Counted from the first letter of the stretch, positions 8,814 to 18,967 are shown. The stretch is DNA of 64,000 nucleotides from JBCCGI01 sp039029355 (GCA_039029355.1 JBCCGI010000030.1:25316-89315), one strand, 5' to 3'. The notes: a model not told the origin generated them from the letters alone. Numbers and translations are program-made.

Positions 8814-11300
8814 GTGCCTCGAGTCTTGACCGTGCTCGCCACCGCTCTCATTACGCCGCTCCACATCCACGGGGCGGCGGGCCCAACCCAGGACTCCGGA
8901 ATGGAATGGCAGCAGCCCCCCGCGGATGTGATGGAGGTCCTACACGCACCCTGGCAGCCTTCGGCGTGGACCGCGCCGACCGGAGAGCACCTGCTGATCG
9001 CCGACCCGGTGGTCTATCCGCCGCTCGCCGAGATGGCGGGCCCGATGCACGTCCTCGCCGGGATCCGCGTCGATCCCGCCACCAACAACATCCACGGGCG
9101 GCACGGGGCGACTTCGCCCAGGCTCGTGACGGTCGAGGGCGGTGCGGAGACGCCGCTGGCTCTTCCCGCGGATGCCGAGGTCTACTCGGTGAGCTGGACC
9201 GTGGACGGCCGGCGGTTCGCGCTGACCACCCGTCACGCGGACCGGATGGGTCTCTGGGTCGGCTCGATCCAGGGGGACCTGAAGGAGGTCGAGGGGGTTG
9301 CGATCAACCCGCTGCTTGGCCCCGGCGTGACCTGGATGCCGGATCAGGAGCACCTCCTCGTCCGCCGTGTTGCCCGACCCGGCCCCGCGCCGGAGCCGCC
9401 CGCCATTCCCGCGGGCCCCGAGATCCTCGCGGGGGAGGGGGCGCAGGCTCGGTCCACGTACGAGTCGCGCAACCTGCTTGAGACCGCCCACGACGACGCC
9501 CTCTTCACCTACTACACCACCTGCGAGCTGGTCGTCGTCGATCCCGCCGCCGGCAGCCTGAGGACGCTCGGCGAGCCCGCGGTGTACGGGACCGCCGAGT
9601 TCTCCCCCGACGGCCGGTACCTGCTCGTCGAGCGGCTGGTAGGGCCTTGGTCCCACGCGGTTCCGTGGTGGCGCTTCGCCAGGGAGGTCGAGGTCTGGGA
9701 CGGCGATGCCGAGCTCGTGGCCGCGCTGGCCTCTCTTCCGCTCGCCGACGAGGTCCCTATCCACGGTGTGCCGCTCGGGCCGCGCGGCATTTCGTGGCGC
9801 GCCACGGCCCCGCACACGCTGTTCTGGGTCGAGGCGCTGGACGGCGGCAACCCGCTGGCCGAAGTATCCCACCGCGACCGACTCATGCGCCACGAAGCGC
9901 CCTTCACCGGAGAGCCGAAAGAGGTCTTCCGAGCGGAGCACCGCCTCGTCCGTTGGAACGGGTGGAGCGCGTCGGACAACACGCTCGTGCTCACCGAGCG
10001 CGAGCGCATGCGCCGCTGGAGATACACCTGGCTGCTGGACGTGGATACGGGCGCCTCGCGCCTCTGGTTCGACCTCAACGAGAGCGACCGCTACGGCGAC
10101 CCGGGGTCCCCGAGAACGCGTCAGCTGGCGAACGGTGCGCGGGTGCTGCATCAGAAGGGAGACGCGGTCTACTTCACCGGCAGCGGCGGTACCAGGGTGG
10201 GAGACCGACCCTTCCTCGACCTCCGCAGCATGGAGACCGGCGAAGCCGAGCGCCTCTTCCGCTGCAGGCCCGACCGCTACGAGAGCTTCGTCGCGGCCGT
10301 CGGCGACGGGGAGAGCTTCGTGCTGCGTTCGGAGTCCGCGGTCGACGTCCCCAACTACTACGTCGCCACGCTGGGCGACACCGTGGAGGCCGCCGAGGGG
10401 GAAGCCTCCCGCGAGCTCACCACCAAGCCCATCACCCGTTTCGAGGACCCGACTCCTCAGCTGCGCCAGATCGAGAAGCGCCTCGTTCGCTACGAGCGGG
10501 AGGACGGCGTGCCCCTGAGCTTCGAGCTTCAGCTCCCCCCGGGCTACGAGGAGGGCACGCGCCTGCCGACCGTGCTCTACGCCTATCCCCAGGAGTACTC
10601 CGATCCCTCCACCGCGGGCCAGGTCCGGGGCTCGACCCAGCGCTTCAGCCGCATGGCCGGCGCCTCGCACCTCTTCTTCCTGCTCGCGGGGTACGCGGTG
10701 CTCAACAACACCGCCATGCCCATGATCGGGGACCCCGAGACGACCTACGACACCTTCGTGCCGCAGCTCGTGGCGGACGCCGAGGCGGCGGTCGCCAAGG
10801 CCGTCGACATCGGCGTGGCGGACCCGGAGCGCATCGGCATCATCGGCCACAGCCACGGGGGGCTCATGGTGGCCAACCTCTTGGCACACAGCGATCTGTT
10901 CCGGGCCGGAATCGCGCGCAGCGGATCGCACAACAAGACCATGCAGCCGTTCGGATTCCAGTCCGAACGACGTTCGCTGTTCGAGGCCCGCGACGCCTAC
11001 ATCCAGCTCTCGCCGACCTTCTTCGCCGACCGGGTCGACGAGCCCGTGCTGGTGATCCACGGCAAGGAGGACTCCAATCCCGGCACGCTCACGATCCAGT
11101 CCGAGGTCTTCTTCGAGGCCGTGCGCGGATCCGGTGGGATCGCGCGCCTTGTCCTGTTGCCCTTCGAGGACCACGGCTACCGGGCCATCGAGAGCGTCGA
11201 GCATGTGCTCTGGGAGCAGATCACGTGGTTCGACAGGTACGTGAAGAACGCCGCACCTCGGACGCGGCCGGCGGAGGCGGGGTTGAGCGAGGGCCGCTAG
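8814..11300 (+). CDS. secreted S9-family serine peptidase (glutamyl-endopeptidase-like)
   Basis: An 828-residue protein with a signal peptide (MPRVLTVLATALITPLH...), a central beta-propeller-like region, and a C-terminal alpha/beta-hydrolase domain from about residue 560. The catalytic triad is readable: S680 in GHSHGGLM, D753 in HGKEDSNPG and H787 in FEDHGYRA. The spacing and the E-D-x-N-P-G and D-H-G-Y motifs resemble the S9D branch (chloroplast and bacterial glutamyl endopeptidases and related dipeptidyl peptidases). It would act outside the cytoplasm on short peptides. The GTG start is set by the strong ribosome site just upstream. It is monocistronic, with a hairpin after the stop. The branch assignment is less sure than the S9 family itself. 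Confidence 0.85.
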   Translation: MPRVLTVLATALITPLHIHGAAGPTQDSGMEWQQPPADVMEVLHAPWQPSAWTAPTGEHLLIADPVVYPPLAEMAGPMHVLAGIRVDPATNNIHGRHGATSPRLVTVEGGAETPLALPADAEVYSVSWTVDGRRFALTTRHADRMGLWVGSIQGDLKEVEGVAINPLLGPGVTWMPDQEHLLVRRVARPGPAPEPPAIPAGPEILAGEGAQARSTYESRNLLETAHDDALFTYYTTCELVVVDPAAGSLRTLGEPAVYGTAEFSPDGRYLLVERLVGPWSHAVPWWRFAREVEVWDGDAELVAALASLPLADEVPIHGVPLGPRGISWRATAPHTLFWVEALDGGNPLAEVSHRDRLMRHEAPFTGEPKEVFRAEHRLVRWNGWSASDNTLVLTERERMRRWRYTWLLDVDTGASRLWFDLNESDRYGDPGSPRTRQLANGARVLHQKGDAVYFTGSGGTRVGDRPFLDLRSMETGEAERLFRCRPDRYESFVAAVGDGESFVLRSESAVDVPNYYVATLGDTVEAAEGEASRELTTKPITRFEDPTPQLRQIEKRLVRYEREDGVPLSFELQLPPGYEEGTRLPTVLYAYPQEYSDPSTAGQVRGSTQRFSRMAGASHLFFLLAGYAVLNNTAMPMIGDPETTYDTFVPQLVADAEAAVAKAVDIGVADPERIGIIGHSHGGLMVANLLAHSDLFRAGIARSGSHNKTMQPFGFQSERRSLFEARDAYIQLSPTFFADRVDEPVLVIHGKEDSNPGTLTIQSEVFFEAVRGSGGIARLVLLPFEDHGYRAIESVEHVLWEQITWFDRYVKNAAPRTRPAEAGLSEGR

Positions 11301-11360
11301 GCGGGGGACCGCGAGCTGCTTCGAGATCCCAACAGCCCACGCTGCCGTCAGAATCACGAA

Positions 11361-11387
11361 GGAGGCTCCGCTAGGCACGGGGCCTCC
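11361..11387 (+). terminator. hairpin downstream of the S9 peptidase gene
   Basis: GGAGGCTCC (11361-11369) can pair with GGGGCCTCC (11379-11387) across a 9-base loop, with one G-T wobble. There is no T-tract, so a Rho-independent terminator is only possible. It lies 60 bases after the peptidase stop and 23 bases before the next start. Confidence 0.3.
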
Positions 11388-11410
11388 AATCGCTGACCCC
11401 TCTTCGCCCG

Positions 11411-11992
11411 ATGACAAAGCCAACCCTGCTCGGCGCCGCGTGCGCGGCCGCCAACGCGATCGTGAACGCCCAGCAACAGGCGACCATCGATCAGCTCTGG
11501 GGCCACGTCTTCATGATCGAGTGCCGCGATCTCCTGGAGACCAGGCGCGGCAAGGAGCTGGCCTCCGGCGAGGGCCAGGACGTCGACTTGAGCCTTGAGT
11601 TCGTCGGGGTCTCACCGCTGTTCGCCCACGGCTCCGGCATCGGCGCGTGGCTCGTTCCGGCCGAGGAGGAGTGGACCCTCTTCCGGCGACTTGCGCAGCG
11701 GGAGGCGACCTGCCGCATGCTCGATTGGAGCTGCGCCGCGGAGCTCTGCCGCCCGGGTAGGGTCGACCTCGCATCGTCGGCCGCTAGCTTTGTCGGCGTC
11801 CCTGAGGGGACCTACGACCTCTTCGTGCGCTGGACCGCCAACCAGTCGAGCAGCCATCTCCGGCACGCGGTGGTCCAGGCGCTGGCGGGGGCACCCCCGG
11901 CAAGCTCGACGCTCGGTGACGTCCCCGAGGACCGGCAGGGCGAACCCCTCGACTCGTACACGATCCAGCGCGAGGCTCGATCTATCCGGTAG
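11411..11992 (+). CDS. hypothetical exported protein
   Basis: A 193-residue protein beginning MTKPTLLGAACAAANAIVNAQ, a short signal-peptide-like start. Codon third positions are almost all G or C, as in the flanking genes, and the frame is uninterrupted, which supports real coding. Two Cys pairs (REATCRMLDWSC and AELC) and the motif VPEGTYDLFVRWTAN can be seen, but I do not recognise any family. It lies between the S9 peptidase and topA on the same strand with no overlap. No clear Shine-Dalgarno is visible. Confidence 0.55.
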   Translation: MTKPTLLGAACAAANAIVNAQQQATIDQLWGHVFMIECRDLLETRRGKELASGEGQDVDLSLEFVGVSPLFAHGSGIGAWLVPAEEEWTLFRRLAQREATCRMLDWSCAAELCRPGRVDLASSAASFVGVPEGTYDLFVRWTANQSSSHLRHAVVQALAGAPPASSTLGDVPEDRQGEPLDSYTIQREARSIR

Positions 11993-12204
11993 GCAAGACC
12001 GCGCCAAGCCGGCGCTCGGCAGGCTGCATCCCCGGTACTCGTGAGCGGCTTGGGCGCTCGGCCCCCGTGGAGGGCAACGAAGAGAGGCTGCCGGCCACTG
12101 GCGCGAGCGTCGCGACCGATGCGACGCTCGGCTGGGCGGATGAGGTTCTCGGCCGCCACAGGCCTTGCGCCGCCCGCCTGCGCGGCGCAAGGTGGGCGGC
12201 GCCG

Positions 12205-14499
12205 ATGAACATCCTGATCGTAGAGTCCAAGGCGAAGTGCAAGACCCTCCTCAAGCACCTGGGGAAGGACGAGTGGCGCGTGCTGCCCACCGGCGGCCAC
12301 GTGGAGCGCCTGGCGGAGGATCGCGCGGTCCATCCGCCCAAGGAGGTCCGCAAGGCCTATTGGTCTCACCGCGCCGAGGAGCTTCCCGCTCCGCCGTGGT
12401 TTTGGACCGAGCGCGGCGAGGCCGCGGTGCAGGCCATCAAGGAGGAGGCGCAGCGCCATGACTCGGTCGCCTTCTATCTGGCCGCCGACCCCGACCGGGA
12501 GGGCGAGCGCATCGCCTGGCACCTGGAGCGCCTCCTGGCCGAGCTCGGCCCACGGTATCGGGTCACGTTCCAGGAGATCACCAAGCCGGCCGTGCTCGCT
12601 GCCGTAGAGGCGCCGCGTGAGGTGAACCGCGCGCTGGTCGACGCGGCGCTCATCCGGACCTTCATCGACCGCGCCGTGGGCTGGCGGGCGAGCCGCATCG
12701 CGCGGCGTTATACGACGACGTCGAAGAACTCGATGGGGCGCGTGCAGACGCCCACCCTGGGGTTCGTCGTCGAGCGTGAGCTCGAGCGTGAGGCGCACGT
12801 CCCGGTGCGCTACTTCGAGGTGCAGGCGACGACCTCGCTGGGGGACTGGCGCGTTCGCTTCCACGAGAAGTCCGACCCCGCCGCGTGGCTGGACGAGAAG
12901 AACCGCTTCTCCGCCCACCGCACCGCGGACGCGGAGCTGGCCGAGGCGGCCCACGCCGCGCTGGTCGCCGCGGGAAGCCTGCGGGTGAGCGAGGTGACCC
13001 GGCGCGAGAAGTCCCAGCCGCCGCGCCCGCCCTTCAGCACCGACGCGCTGCTCCAGGCGGCGGGCAGCCGCTGGGGCTGGTCGCCGAAGAAGACGGCCGT
13101 GCTCGCGGGGCAGCTCTATGAGGCGGGGCACCTGACCTACATCCGAACCGACTCGACGCGCCTGGCGACCGAAGCGGTGGAGGCGGGATACGCCGTGATC
13201 GCGGAGGCCTGGGGCGCCGAGCAGCAGCGCCCGGTGGCCTCGGCCGATGCGGCCGCCGGGGTGCAGGACGCGCACGAGGCCATCCGGCCGACCGTGCTCG
13301 CGCTCGCCACGATCGCCGACGCGGAGCCCGACGTGCAGAAGCTCTACGGCCTCGTCCGCGCACGGACGCTGGCCGCGCTCATGCTGCCGTCCAAGCGGGT
13401 GACGCTCTCGATGAAGGCCCGCTGCGACGGGCTCGATCGATCGCTGGATGGATCGCTGGGCTGGTACGCGGAGCTCGGCTGGCGGCGCGCCTTCGAGGCC
13501 GCCGGGCTGGATGAACCGGGCGACACGAAGCCGGTCACGGTGGAGGAGGGTACGACCTCCGACCTACTGCCGGGGGACGCCGAGCACCCCAACCCGCTCC
13601 TGCGGGAGGACGAGACCAAGCCGCCGGCGCGCTACCGGGCGCACACCCTGGTCAAGGCGATGAAGGAGGCGGGCATCGGGCGCCCGTCGACCTACGCCAA
13701 GACCGTCGAGCGCCTGGAGGAGCGCAAGTACGTCGCGATCGAGGACGGCGCGCTGGTCCCATCGGAGAGCGGGCGCAACATCTGGCTCGAGGCGGCGCCG
13801 CTCTTCAGCCTGCCCGACCGACGCGAGGTGTTCCAGACGGAGTACACCGCCGCGATGGAGGCGCTCCTGGACGACGTGGCCGAGGGACGGCAAGCGGCGA
13901 GCGCCGTTTGGGAGCTCATGCTCGAGGAGTTCAAGAGCGCGCACGGGGCCGCCCAGGAGGCCAGCCGGGCGGGGCCGCTCGTGCCGCGCACGCGCCTCAA
14001 GCTGAGCGACTACCTCCAGGCCGCGCCGGAGCTCGCGCAGGAGATCGGCGACCTCGACGCGCTCACCGAGGAGAGGGGCAAGGAGCTGCTCGCGGACCTG
14101 CGGACGCGCGACATCGAGCTGCTCCCGAGCGAGAAGCAGCAGGGCTATCTGGAGCGCCTGTTGGAGGCCACCGAGCTCACTCTCGAAGCGGCGGTCGAGT
14201 CGGCGGACCTCGTGCTCGCGAAGGACGGCGCCCCGACCCGCGATGAGGTCAGTGCGCTCATCGATCACCTCGCGGCGCTCAAGGCCGAACGGCGTACCCC
14301 GAGCCCCAAGCAGCTGCGTTGGATCGTCGACCTGGCCAAGAAGGCCGGCCTGGAAGAGGCCGCTGCCTGCGCCCTGGTCGACGCCGCTGCCTACGCCGAG
14401 CTCACCAGCACGACGGCGAGCGCGCTGATCGACGCTCTGTTGGCGCGCAAGAAGGCCGCGGCCAAGACCGAATCGACTCCGGCGAGCGGCGACCTGTAG
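12205..14499 (+). CDS. topA: type IA DNA topoisomerase
   Basis: A 764-residue topoisomerase that relaxes negatively supercoiled DNA by single-strand passage. The TOPRIM domain starts at the N-terminus (MNILIVESKAK, E8) with the D95-P-D97-R-E-G-E acidic motif. SMGRVQTPTLG (176-186) is the next conserved block. The active-site Tyr is Y312 in GHLTYIRTDSTRL, and GRPSTYAKTVERLEERKY follows. The frame is open to 12067, but homology begins at ATG 12205. The usual C-terminal Cys4 zinc ribbons are absent. Instead the tail holds helical segments, including PKQLRWIVDLAKKAGL and TASALIDALLARKK, similar to a short helical tail seen on some bacterial helicases. It may be an accessory rather than the only TopA of the cell. 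Confidence 0.88.
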   Translation: MNILIVESKAKCKTLLKHLGKDEWRVLPTGGHVERLAEDRAVHPPKEVRKAYWSHRAEELPAPPWFWTERGEAAVQAIKEEAQRHDSVAFYLAADPDREGERIAWHLERLLAELGPRYRVTFQEITKPAVLAAVEAPREVNRALVDAALIRTFIDRAVGWRASRIARRYTTTSKNSMGRVQTPTLGFVVERELEREAHVPVRYFEVQATTSLGDWRVRFHEKSDPAAWLDEKNRFSAHRTADAELAEAAHAALVAAGSLRVSEVTRREKSQPPRPPFSTDALLQAAGSRWGWSPKKTAVLAGQLYEAGHLTYIRTDSTRLATEAVEAGYAVIAEAWGAEQQRPVASADAAAGVQDAHEAIRPTVLALATIADAEPDVQKLYGLVRARTLAALMLPSKRVTLSMKARCDGLDRSLDGSLGWYAELGWRRAFEAAGLDEPGDTKPVTVEEGTTSDLLPGDAEHPNPLLREDETKPPARYRAHTLVKAMKEAGIGRPSTYAKTVERLEERKYVAIEDGALVPSESGRNIWLEAAPLFSLPDRREVFQTEYTAAMEALLDDVAEGRQAASAVWELMLEEFKSAHGAAQEASRAGPLVPRTRLKLSDYLQAAPELAQEIGDLDALTEERGKELLADLRTRDIELLPSEKQQGYLERLLEATELTLEAAVESADLVLAKDGAPTRDEVSALIDHLAALKAERRTPSPKQLRWIVDLAKKAGLEEAAACALVDAAAYAELTSTTASALIDALLARKKAAAKTESTPASGDL

Positions 14500-14652
14500 G
14501 GCCTCCGTCGCGCACGTCGGTAGGGGAGGTGCGCCCCTGACGGTCGCGACGGGCGCCGAGCCTCGACGACTGTTGCGCCCTGGCCAGAGCTGTGCGACGT
14601 TCTGGACGTCCCGGATCAGCATCCTCAGCCACCACGTTTCGCGGAGATCCCT

Positions 14653-17157
14653 ATGCGACCCGTGCCGCCGCTCTCGTCGGTTTCGCTGTCCCTCGCCCTG
14701 CTCGCCGCACCTGCCCTCGCCCAGCAGCCGATCCTGGCGGAGGTCCACCGCATGCTGCCGGCCGAGGCGGAGTTCTCGAACGGCGTCGCGATCGGCGACG
14801 TGGATGGCGACAGCGACCCCGATCTGCTGCTGGACAGCTACCGCCTGCTGCTGGGCCGGGGCAACGGTGTCTTCGAGAATTCGGACGGGCTCCCGCCGTC
14901 GACCCAGGGCTTTGACGGCGTGGTGCTGGCGGACCTCGACGGCGACGGCGACCTCGACGCCTTCCTGGGCGGCACCACGAACACGCTGCTTCTGAACGAC
15001 GGCTCCGGCGCCTTCACCGCTGCACCGGAGAAGCTGCCGGCGGACTCGGGCAGCCGCGTCGCGGCCGCCGGGGACGTGGACGGCGACGGGGACGTGGACC
15101 TGGTGCTCGGCTACTCGTCGTTCACCAGCGCGAGCCTCTACCTGAACGACGGCACCGCGGGCTTCACGAAGACGCCCGGCGGCTTCCTCGGATCGGTGTT
15201 CGTATCCGACGTGACCCTGCTCGACATCGAGGGCGACGGCGATCCGGATGTGCTGTTCGGGTTCTCCAGCGGCGGACAGCGGCTGTACCGCAACGACGCG
15301 GGCTTCTTCACCGACGTCACCGTCACACAGCTGCCGAACGTCGGGGTGGACGTCAACGAGTTCGGCAGCGCCGACCTCGACGCCGACGGCGACCTGGACG
15401 TGGTCGTGGCCAACTCGCTGTTCAACCGCTACTACGAGAACGACGGCGACGGTACCTTCGCGGACGTGCCGGAGAAGCTGGTCGGGGCGCCCTCGTCCGC
15501 CACCTCGGTGTCGCTGGGCGACGTGGACGGCGACGGCGGTGTGGACGCGATGCTGGGGTCGGTGCTCGAGAACGCGCTGCTCTTGAACGACGGGACCGGC
15601 GTGCTGTCGCTTGCACCGGAGTCCTATCTGCCGCGCACCGAGGACACGACCTACGGCGTGCGGCTCTTCGACGCGGACGACGACGGCGACCTGGACAACT
15701 GGGTGATCAACTCGGCCCAGGACCGGCTGCAGCTCAACGACGGCAGCGGGGTCTTCGCCCAGGACGAGCCGAACCTGCCGGCCTACGAGGACTACACGCG
15801 CTTCGTGCTTCTGGTCGACGTCAACGGCGACGGCGCCGACGACGCGGTGGTGGGGAACGCGGGGGAGGACCGCATGTACCTCGGCGACGGCGTGGGCTTC
15901 TTCACCGGCGCCACCGACAACCTGCCGGTGCCGGAGAACCCGGCGGCGGGCACCGCGCGCATCGCCGCCGGCGACGTGGACGGCGACGGCGACCAGGACC
16001 TCTTCATGTCACGCGAGACGAACGACAAGGCGCTCTACCTCAACGACGGCGCGGGGGTGTTCGCCGATGCCACCGATCAGGTGCCCCAGTTCGCGCTCGA
16101 GTCCGCCCGCGAGACGGCCCTGGTCGACCTGGACGGGGACGGCGACCTGGACGCCTACGTGGTGAACAGCGCGACCAAGCTCAACCGCCTGCACCTGAAC
16201 GACGGCGGCGGCGTGTTCACCGACGCTCCCGCGCAACATCCGGACCACAAGGACTCGAGCTGGGCGGTCAACGCGCTCGATGTCGACGGCGACGGCGACC
16301 TCGACCTCTTGGTCGGCAACACGTACGGCCAGAACCGCCTGTACGTGAACGACGGCGCCGCGTCCTTCGCCGACGCCCAGGCACAGATCCCGGTGATCCA
16401 GGACAACACCCACTCGGTCGCCTCGGCGGACGTGGACGGCGACGGGGACAGCGACGTGCTGCTCGGCAACGGATTCCAGCAGAACGCCCTGTGGCTCAAC
16501 GACGGGAGCGGGACCTTCATCGACGGCACCGCCGGAGCGCTCCCCGCGGACGGGGCCGCGACGCTGCAGGTGGTGCTCGGCGACATCGACGGCGACGGGC
16601 ACGTAGACGCGCTCCTGGCGAACGCCGCCTTGGGAGAGGAGGCCAACTCCCTGTACCTCGGCGACGGCGCCGGCGGCTTCGTCGACGCCTCGGACCGCAT
16701 GCCGCAGACCGCCGAGGCGACCTACAGCTTCGCCCTGGGCGACATCGACGGCGACGACGACCTGGACGTCCTGGTCGGCAACGACGGGCTCTTCCAGCCG
16801 CAGCAGAATCGACTCTACACCAACCTGACGCGGCACGTGGCCTGGAGCGGGCTGCCGCGGGTCGGGCAGGCGTACGACGTCGACGTGTACGGCGTCCCGA
16901 CGGAGCCGTGGTTCCTCGCCTGGGGGCTTGGGACCCTGAGCTTCCCGCTACCGCCCTTCGGCACGCTGCGCCTGAACCCCGGCACGACGCTGGTCGTCGA
17001 CGCCTCGGGCACCTTCCCGACGAGCGGCGTGGCGTCGAAGACCTTCCCCGGGACCGACGACCCGTCGTTCGTGGGCCAGTCGCTCTACTGGCAGGCGCTG
17101 GTGGGGAACCCGCTGCGCTTCACCAACCTCGAGGTGATGACCTTCACGGACCTGTAG
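14653..17157 (+). CDS. secreted VCBS/FG-GAP repeat protein, 14 Ca-binding repeats
   Basis: An 834-residue exported protein. The signal peptide ends near APALAQQ (residues 1-24). I count 14 repeats of the type G/A-D-x-D-G-D-G-D-x-D (for example GDVDGDGDVD, ADLDGDGDLD), each followed by a L-Y-L/R-N-D-G turn. This is the pattern of VCBS/FG-GAP beta-propeller blades that bind calcium. The last 110 or so residues (from HVAWSGLPRVG; WFLAWGLG, LPPFGTL, GQSLYWQALVG) form a C-terminal module shared with the proteins at 25088 and 53877. It probably acts at the cell surface in adhesion or as a scaffold; the exact role is unknown. ATG 14653 directly precedes the signal peptide. Confidence 0.88.
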   Translation: MRPVPPLSSVSLSLALLAAPALAQQPILAEVHRMLPAEAEFSNGVAIGDVDGDSDPDLLLDSYRLLLGRGNGVFENSDGLPPSTQGFDGVVLADLDGDGDLDAFLGGTTNTLLLNDGSGAFTAAPEKLPADSGSRVAAAGDVDGDGDVDLVLGYSSFTSASLYLNDGTAGFTKTPGGFLGSVFVSDVTLLDIEGDGDPDVLFGFSSGGQRLYRNDAGFFTDVTVTQLPNVGVDVNEFGSADLDADGDLDVVVANSLFNRYYENDGDGTFADVPEKLVGAPSSATSVSLGDVDGDGGVDAMLGSVLENALLLNDGTGVLSLAPESYLPRTEDTTYGVRLFDADDDGDLDNWVINSAQDRLQLNDGSGVFAQDEPNLPAYEDYTRFVLLVDVNGDGADDAVVGNAGEDRMYLGDGVGFFTGATDNLPVPENPAAGTARIAAGDVDGDGDQDLFMSRETNDKALYLNDGAGVFADATDQVPQFALESARETALVDLDGDGDLDAYVVNSATKLNRLHLNDGGGVFTDAPAQHPDHKDSSWAVNALDVDGDGDLDLLVGNTYGQNRLYVNDGAASFADAQAQIPVIQDNTHSVASADVDGDGDSDVLLGNGFQQNALWLNDGSGTFIDGTAGALPADGAATLQVVLGDIDGDGHVDALLANAALGEEANSLYLGDGAGGFVDASDRMPQTAEATYSFALGDIDGDDDLDVLVGNDGLFQPQQNRLYTNLTRHVAWSGLPRVGQAYDVDVYGVPTEPWFLAWGLGTLSFPLPPFGTLRLNPGTTLVVDASGTFPTSGVASKTFPGTDDPSFVGQSLYWQALVGNPLRFTNLEVMTFTDL

Positions 17158-17403
17158 GCGGGGGCAGGGGTCGCTCAAGCTCTCGGGCACGGCGCGAACG
17201 ACGGCCGGTCTGGCAAGGGCAAGCGCGGCGCGCTGCCGCGGGCCGCCTGGGCCCCGGCAGCCAGAGTTCGGGTGGAGGGTCGTTTTCCTCTCAGCCTCGT
17301 CGGCAGCGCGCTGCCGCGCGCGTCGCCGCGTCAGAGCGCCGCCACGAGCCGTCGCGTACGCGTCGATGGCCTTCCCGAAGCCGCTCGGTCCTGAGACAGG
17401 ACA

Positions 17404-18378
17404 CTAGCGACAACTCGCAAAGGTCGTCAGTTGGAGCAGCTCCGTCGTGGCGCCCAGGGTGCTCGCACCGGCGTCGAGCAGGTAGCCCTGGAGGTAGGCC
17501 TGCGCGCCGGCCACCGCCGGTGCCGGGGCTGCGTAGAACGCCTCGCCTCCGGAGTCGGTGACGTGCGGAATCACGGTTAGGGGCTCGATGTAGAGCGAGC
17601 AACCGGGCAGCCCGACCCCATCCAGGGGCCTGGGGACGATTGCGCCCGTCCCCACGCCGAGCAGCGTCGGCGTCCAGGGCGCGCCGCTGATCACGACGCC
17701 GTAGCTCTCGCCGACCGTGGGGAAGCCGCTGCCGTAGATCGAGCCCGGGACGCCCGACGCGCCGGCGCAGGCCTGGCCAACGGTCTCGAACGGCGTCTGG
17801 ACGCAGGCCGGAAACTGGCCCTCGCCAAACACGTCCTCGACCTCGTCTCCGTAGAGCTCATCCGCCAGACTGCTCATCCAGAACGCCGACGTCTCGCCCC
17901 CCAGCTTGGGCGACGAGCACACGTCCCAGGCAAAGGAGAACTTTCCATAGACGCGGTCACCCTCCGCACCCGGCGGCAGCGGAACCGTCGACTCGAAGTA
18001 GGCCCAGACCTGGCCTGGGGGAGCTGGGTGGAGCTTCTCGACCGAGCAGTTGTCGGCGCACTCCACCTGCTGCATCTCGACCTTGACGCCGCCGATGACC
18101 AGCGGCCCGCCGGTCTTGGGATCGGTGGCAGAAAGAAGTGGTGGGCTCGCGCCCTCGGGGTAGCGGACCGCAGCGCTCAGCGCCGCAGGTCCCGAACTGG
18201 TAGAACTGGAATAACACGCCCACGTGGTCTCACAGACCTCGCCCCCTTCGGCGGGTCAGTAGTAGTTCTCGTCGACTAGGACGTAGACGGTGACCGCCGC
18301 GGGCTCGGCGGGGCCAGGCGCCGGAGCGGCAACCATGGCCGGAACGGTGGAGAGTGCAAGGGCAAGACTCGTCTCCAT
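17404..18378 (-). pseudogene. secreted protein gene interrupted by one in-frame TGA
   Basis: The ATG at 18376-18378 has a strong GAGGAA five bases upstream and encodes a signal peptide (METSLALALSTVPAMVAAP). After codon 40 (VLVDENYY) the frame hits TGA at 18256-18258, then stays open in the same frame for 283 more codons with coherent protein sequence (PAEGGEVCETTWACYS..., VWAYFESTVPLPPGAEGDR, GKFSFAWDVC) to 17404. No frameshift is needed to join the halves. The C-terminus (LPGCSLYIEP...AQAYLQGYLLD) resembles the C-terminal module of other secreted proteins here. Options are a nonsense mutation, a sequence error or stop readthrough. The function is unknown. Confidence 0.65.
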
Positions 18379-18967
18379 TGCATTTCCTCATCAATGGGTT
18401 TTTAAGGCAGAAAGCCCAACACAGGCTTTCGGGCTCGTGCCCAAGGGCAGGTCGCTCGGCTCCGGCGTGCGAGCGCACGGTGCCGAGCCGCGGAACACGC
18501 GTTCCGCACAGGGGCTCCATGGTACTCGCCCGCAACGCGGTTTTCGCGCCGAAGGCGAGCTGTTGCGAAGCGGCCGGCGATCAACGAAAACGGGACTCGG
18601 CTATGGGAAACGAACACGAGGCGCGCGCTTCGTTTTGCGGCCTGCCCACGATTCGCCGGAGCAACCCATACCGAGTTAGCAGCTCCGTGGCGCGCCGGCC
18701 ATGTCATCGCCTTCGGCGCGGGCCACCTACCGGGGAAGGTGCCGTGTCGGCGCGACGCTCCAACGGGTCAACCGCTAGCAACCCCATGCGCCGCTGGCTC
18801 CCCGAGTCCGATTCCATTCCGAGCCCGGAGGGCGCGTAGGCCCTCGAAGGGAATATCGACTCTCCGCTCGCGTTCTGGGATGGCGCGGGAACCCAGGCCG
18901 TGGACGTCGATTCCGCCACCGCCGCGCCCCCCGCACCGGACCCCACCTACGGTCGAGAGATACCCCC
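18379..18967. other. 589-bp intergenic region between divergent genes
   Basis: No convincing gene was found on either strand. The open frames present lack any recognisable motif or signal peptide. The region must hold the promoters of the divergent secreted-protein gene (left) and the beta-lactamase-family gene (right), but I could not identify specific promoter boxes. Confidence 0.5.

Noticed and set aside
9647..11374. 575-codon plus-strand frame inside the S9 peptidase gene
   Set aside because: Its translation is Arg/Gly/Ala-rich low-complexity text typical of a shifted frame of a high-GC gene.
8940..11423. 827-codon minus-strand open frame opposite the S9 peptidase
   Set aside because: High-GC antisense shadow; the plus strand has a complete catalytic triad, signal peptide and strong ribosome site.
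18240..18258. Selenocysteine at the in-frame TGA
   Set aside because: Not accepted as a call: the downstream hairpin lacks the usual SECIS loop, the neighbouring protein is not a redox family, and no selenocysteine machinery is visible in the window. Kept only as a test in the findings.
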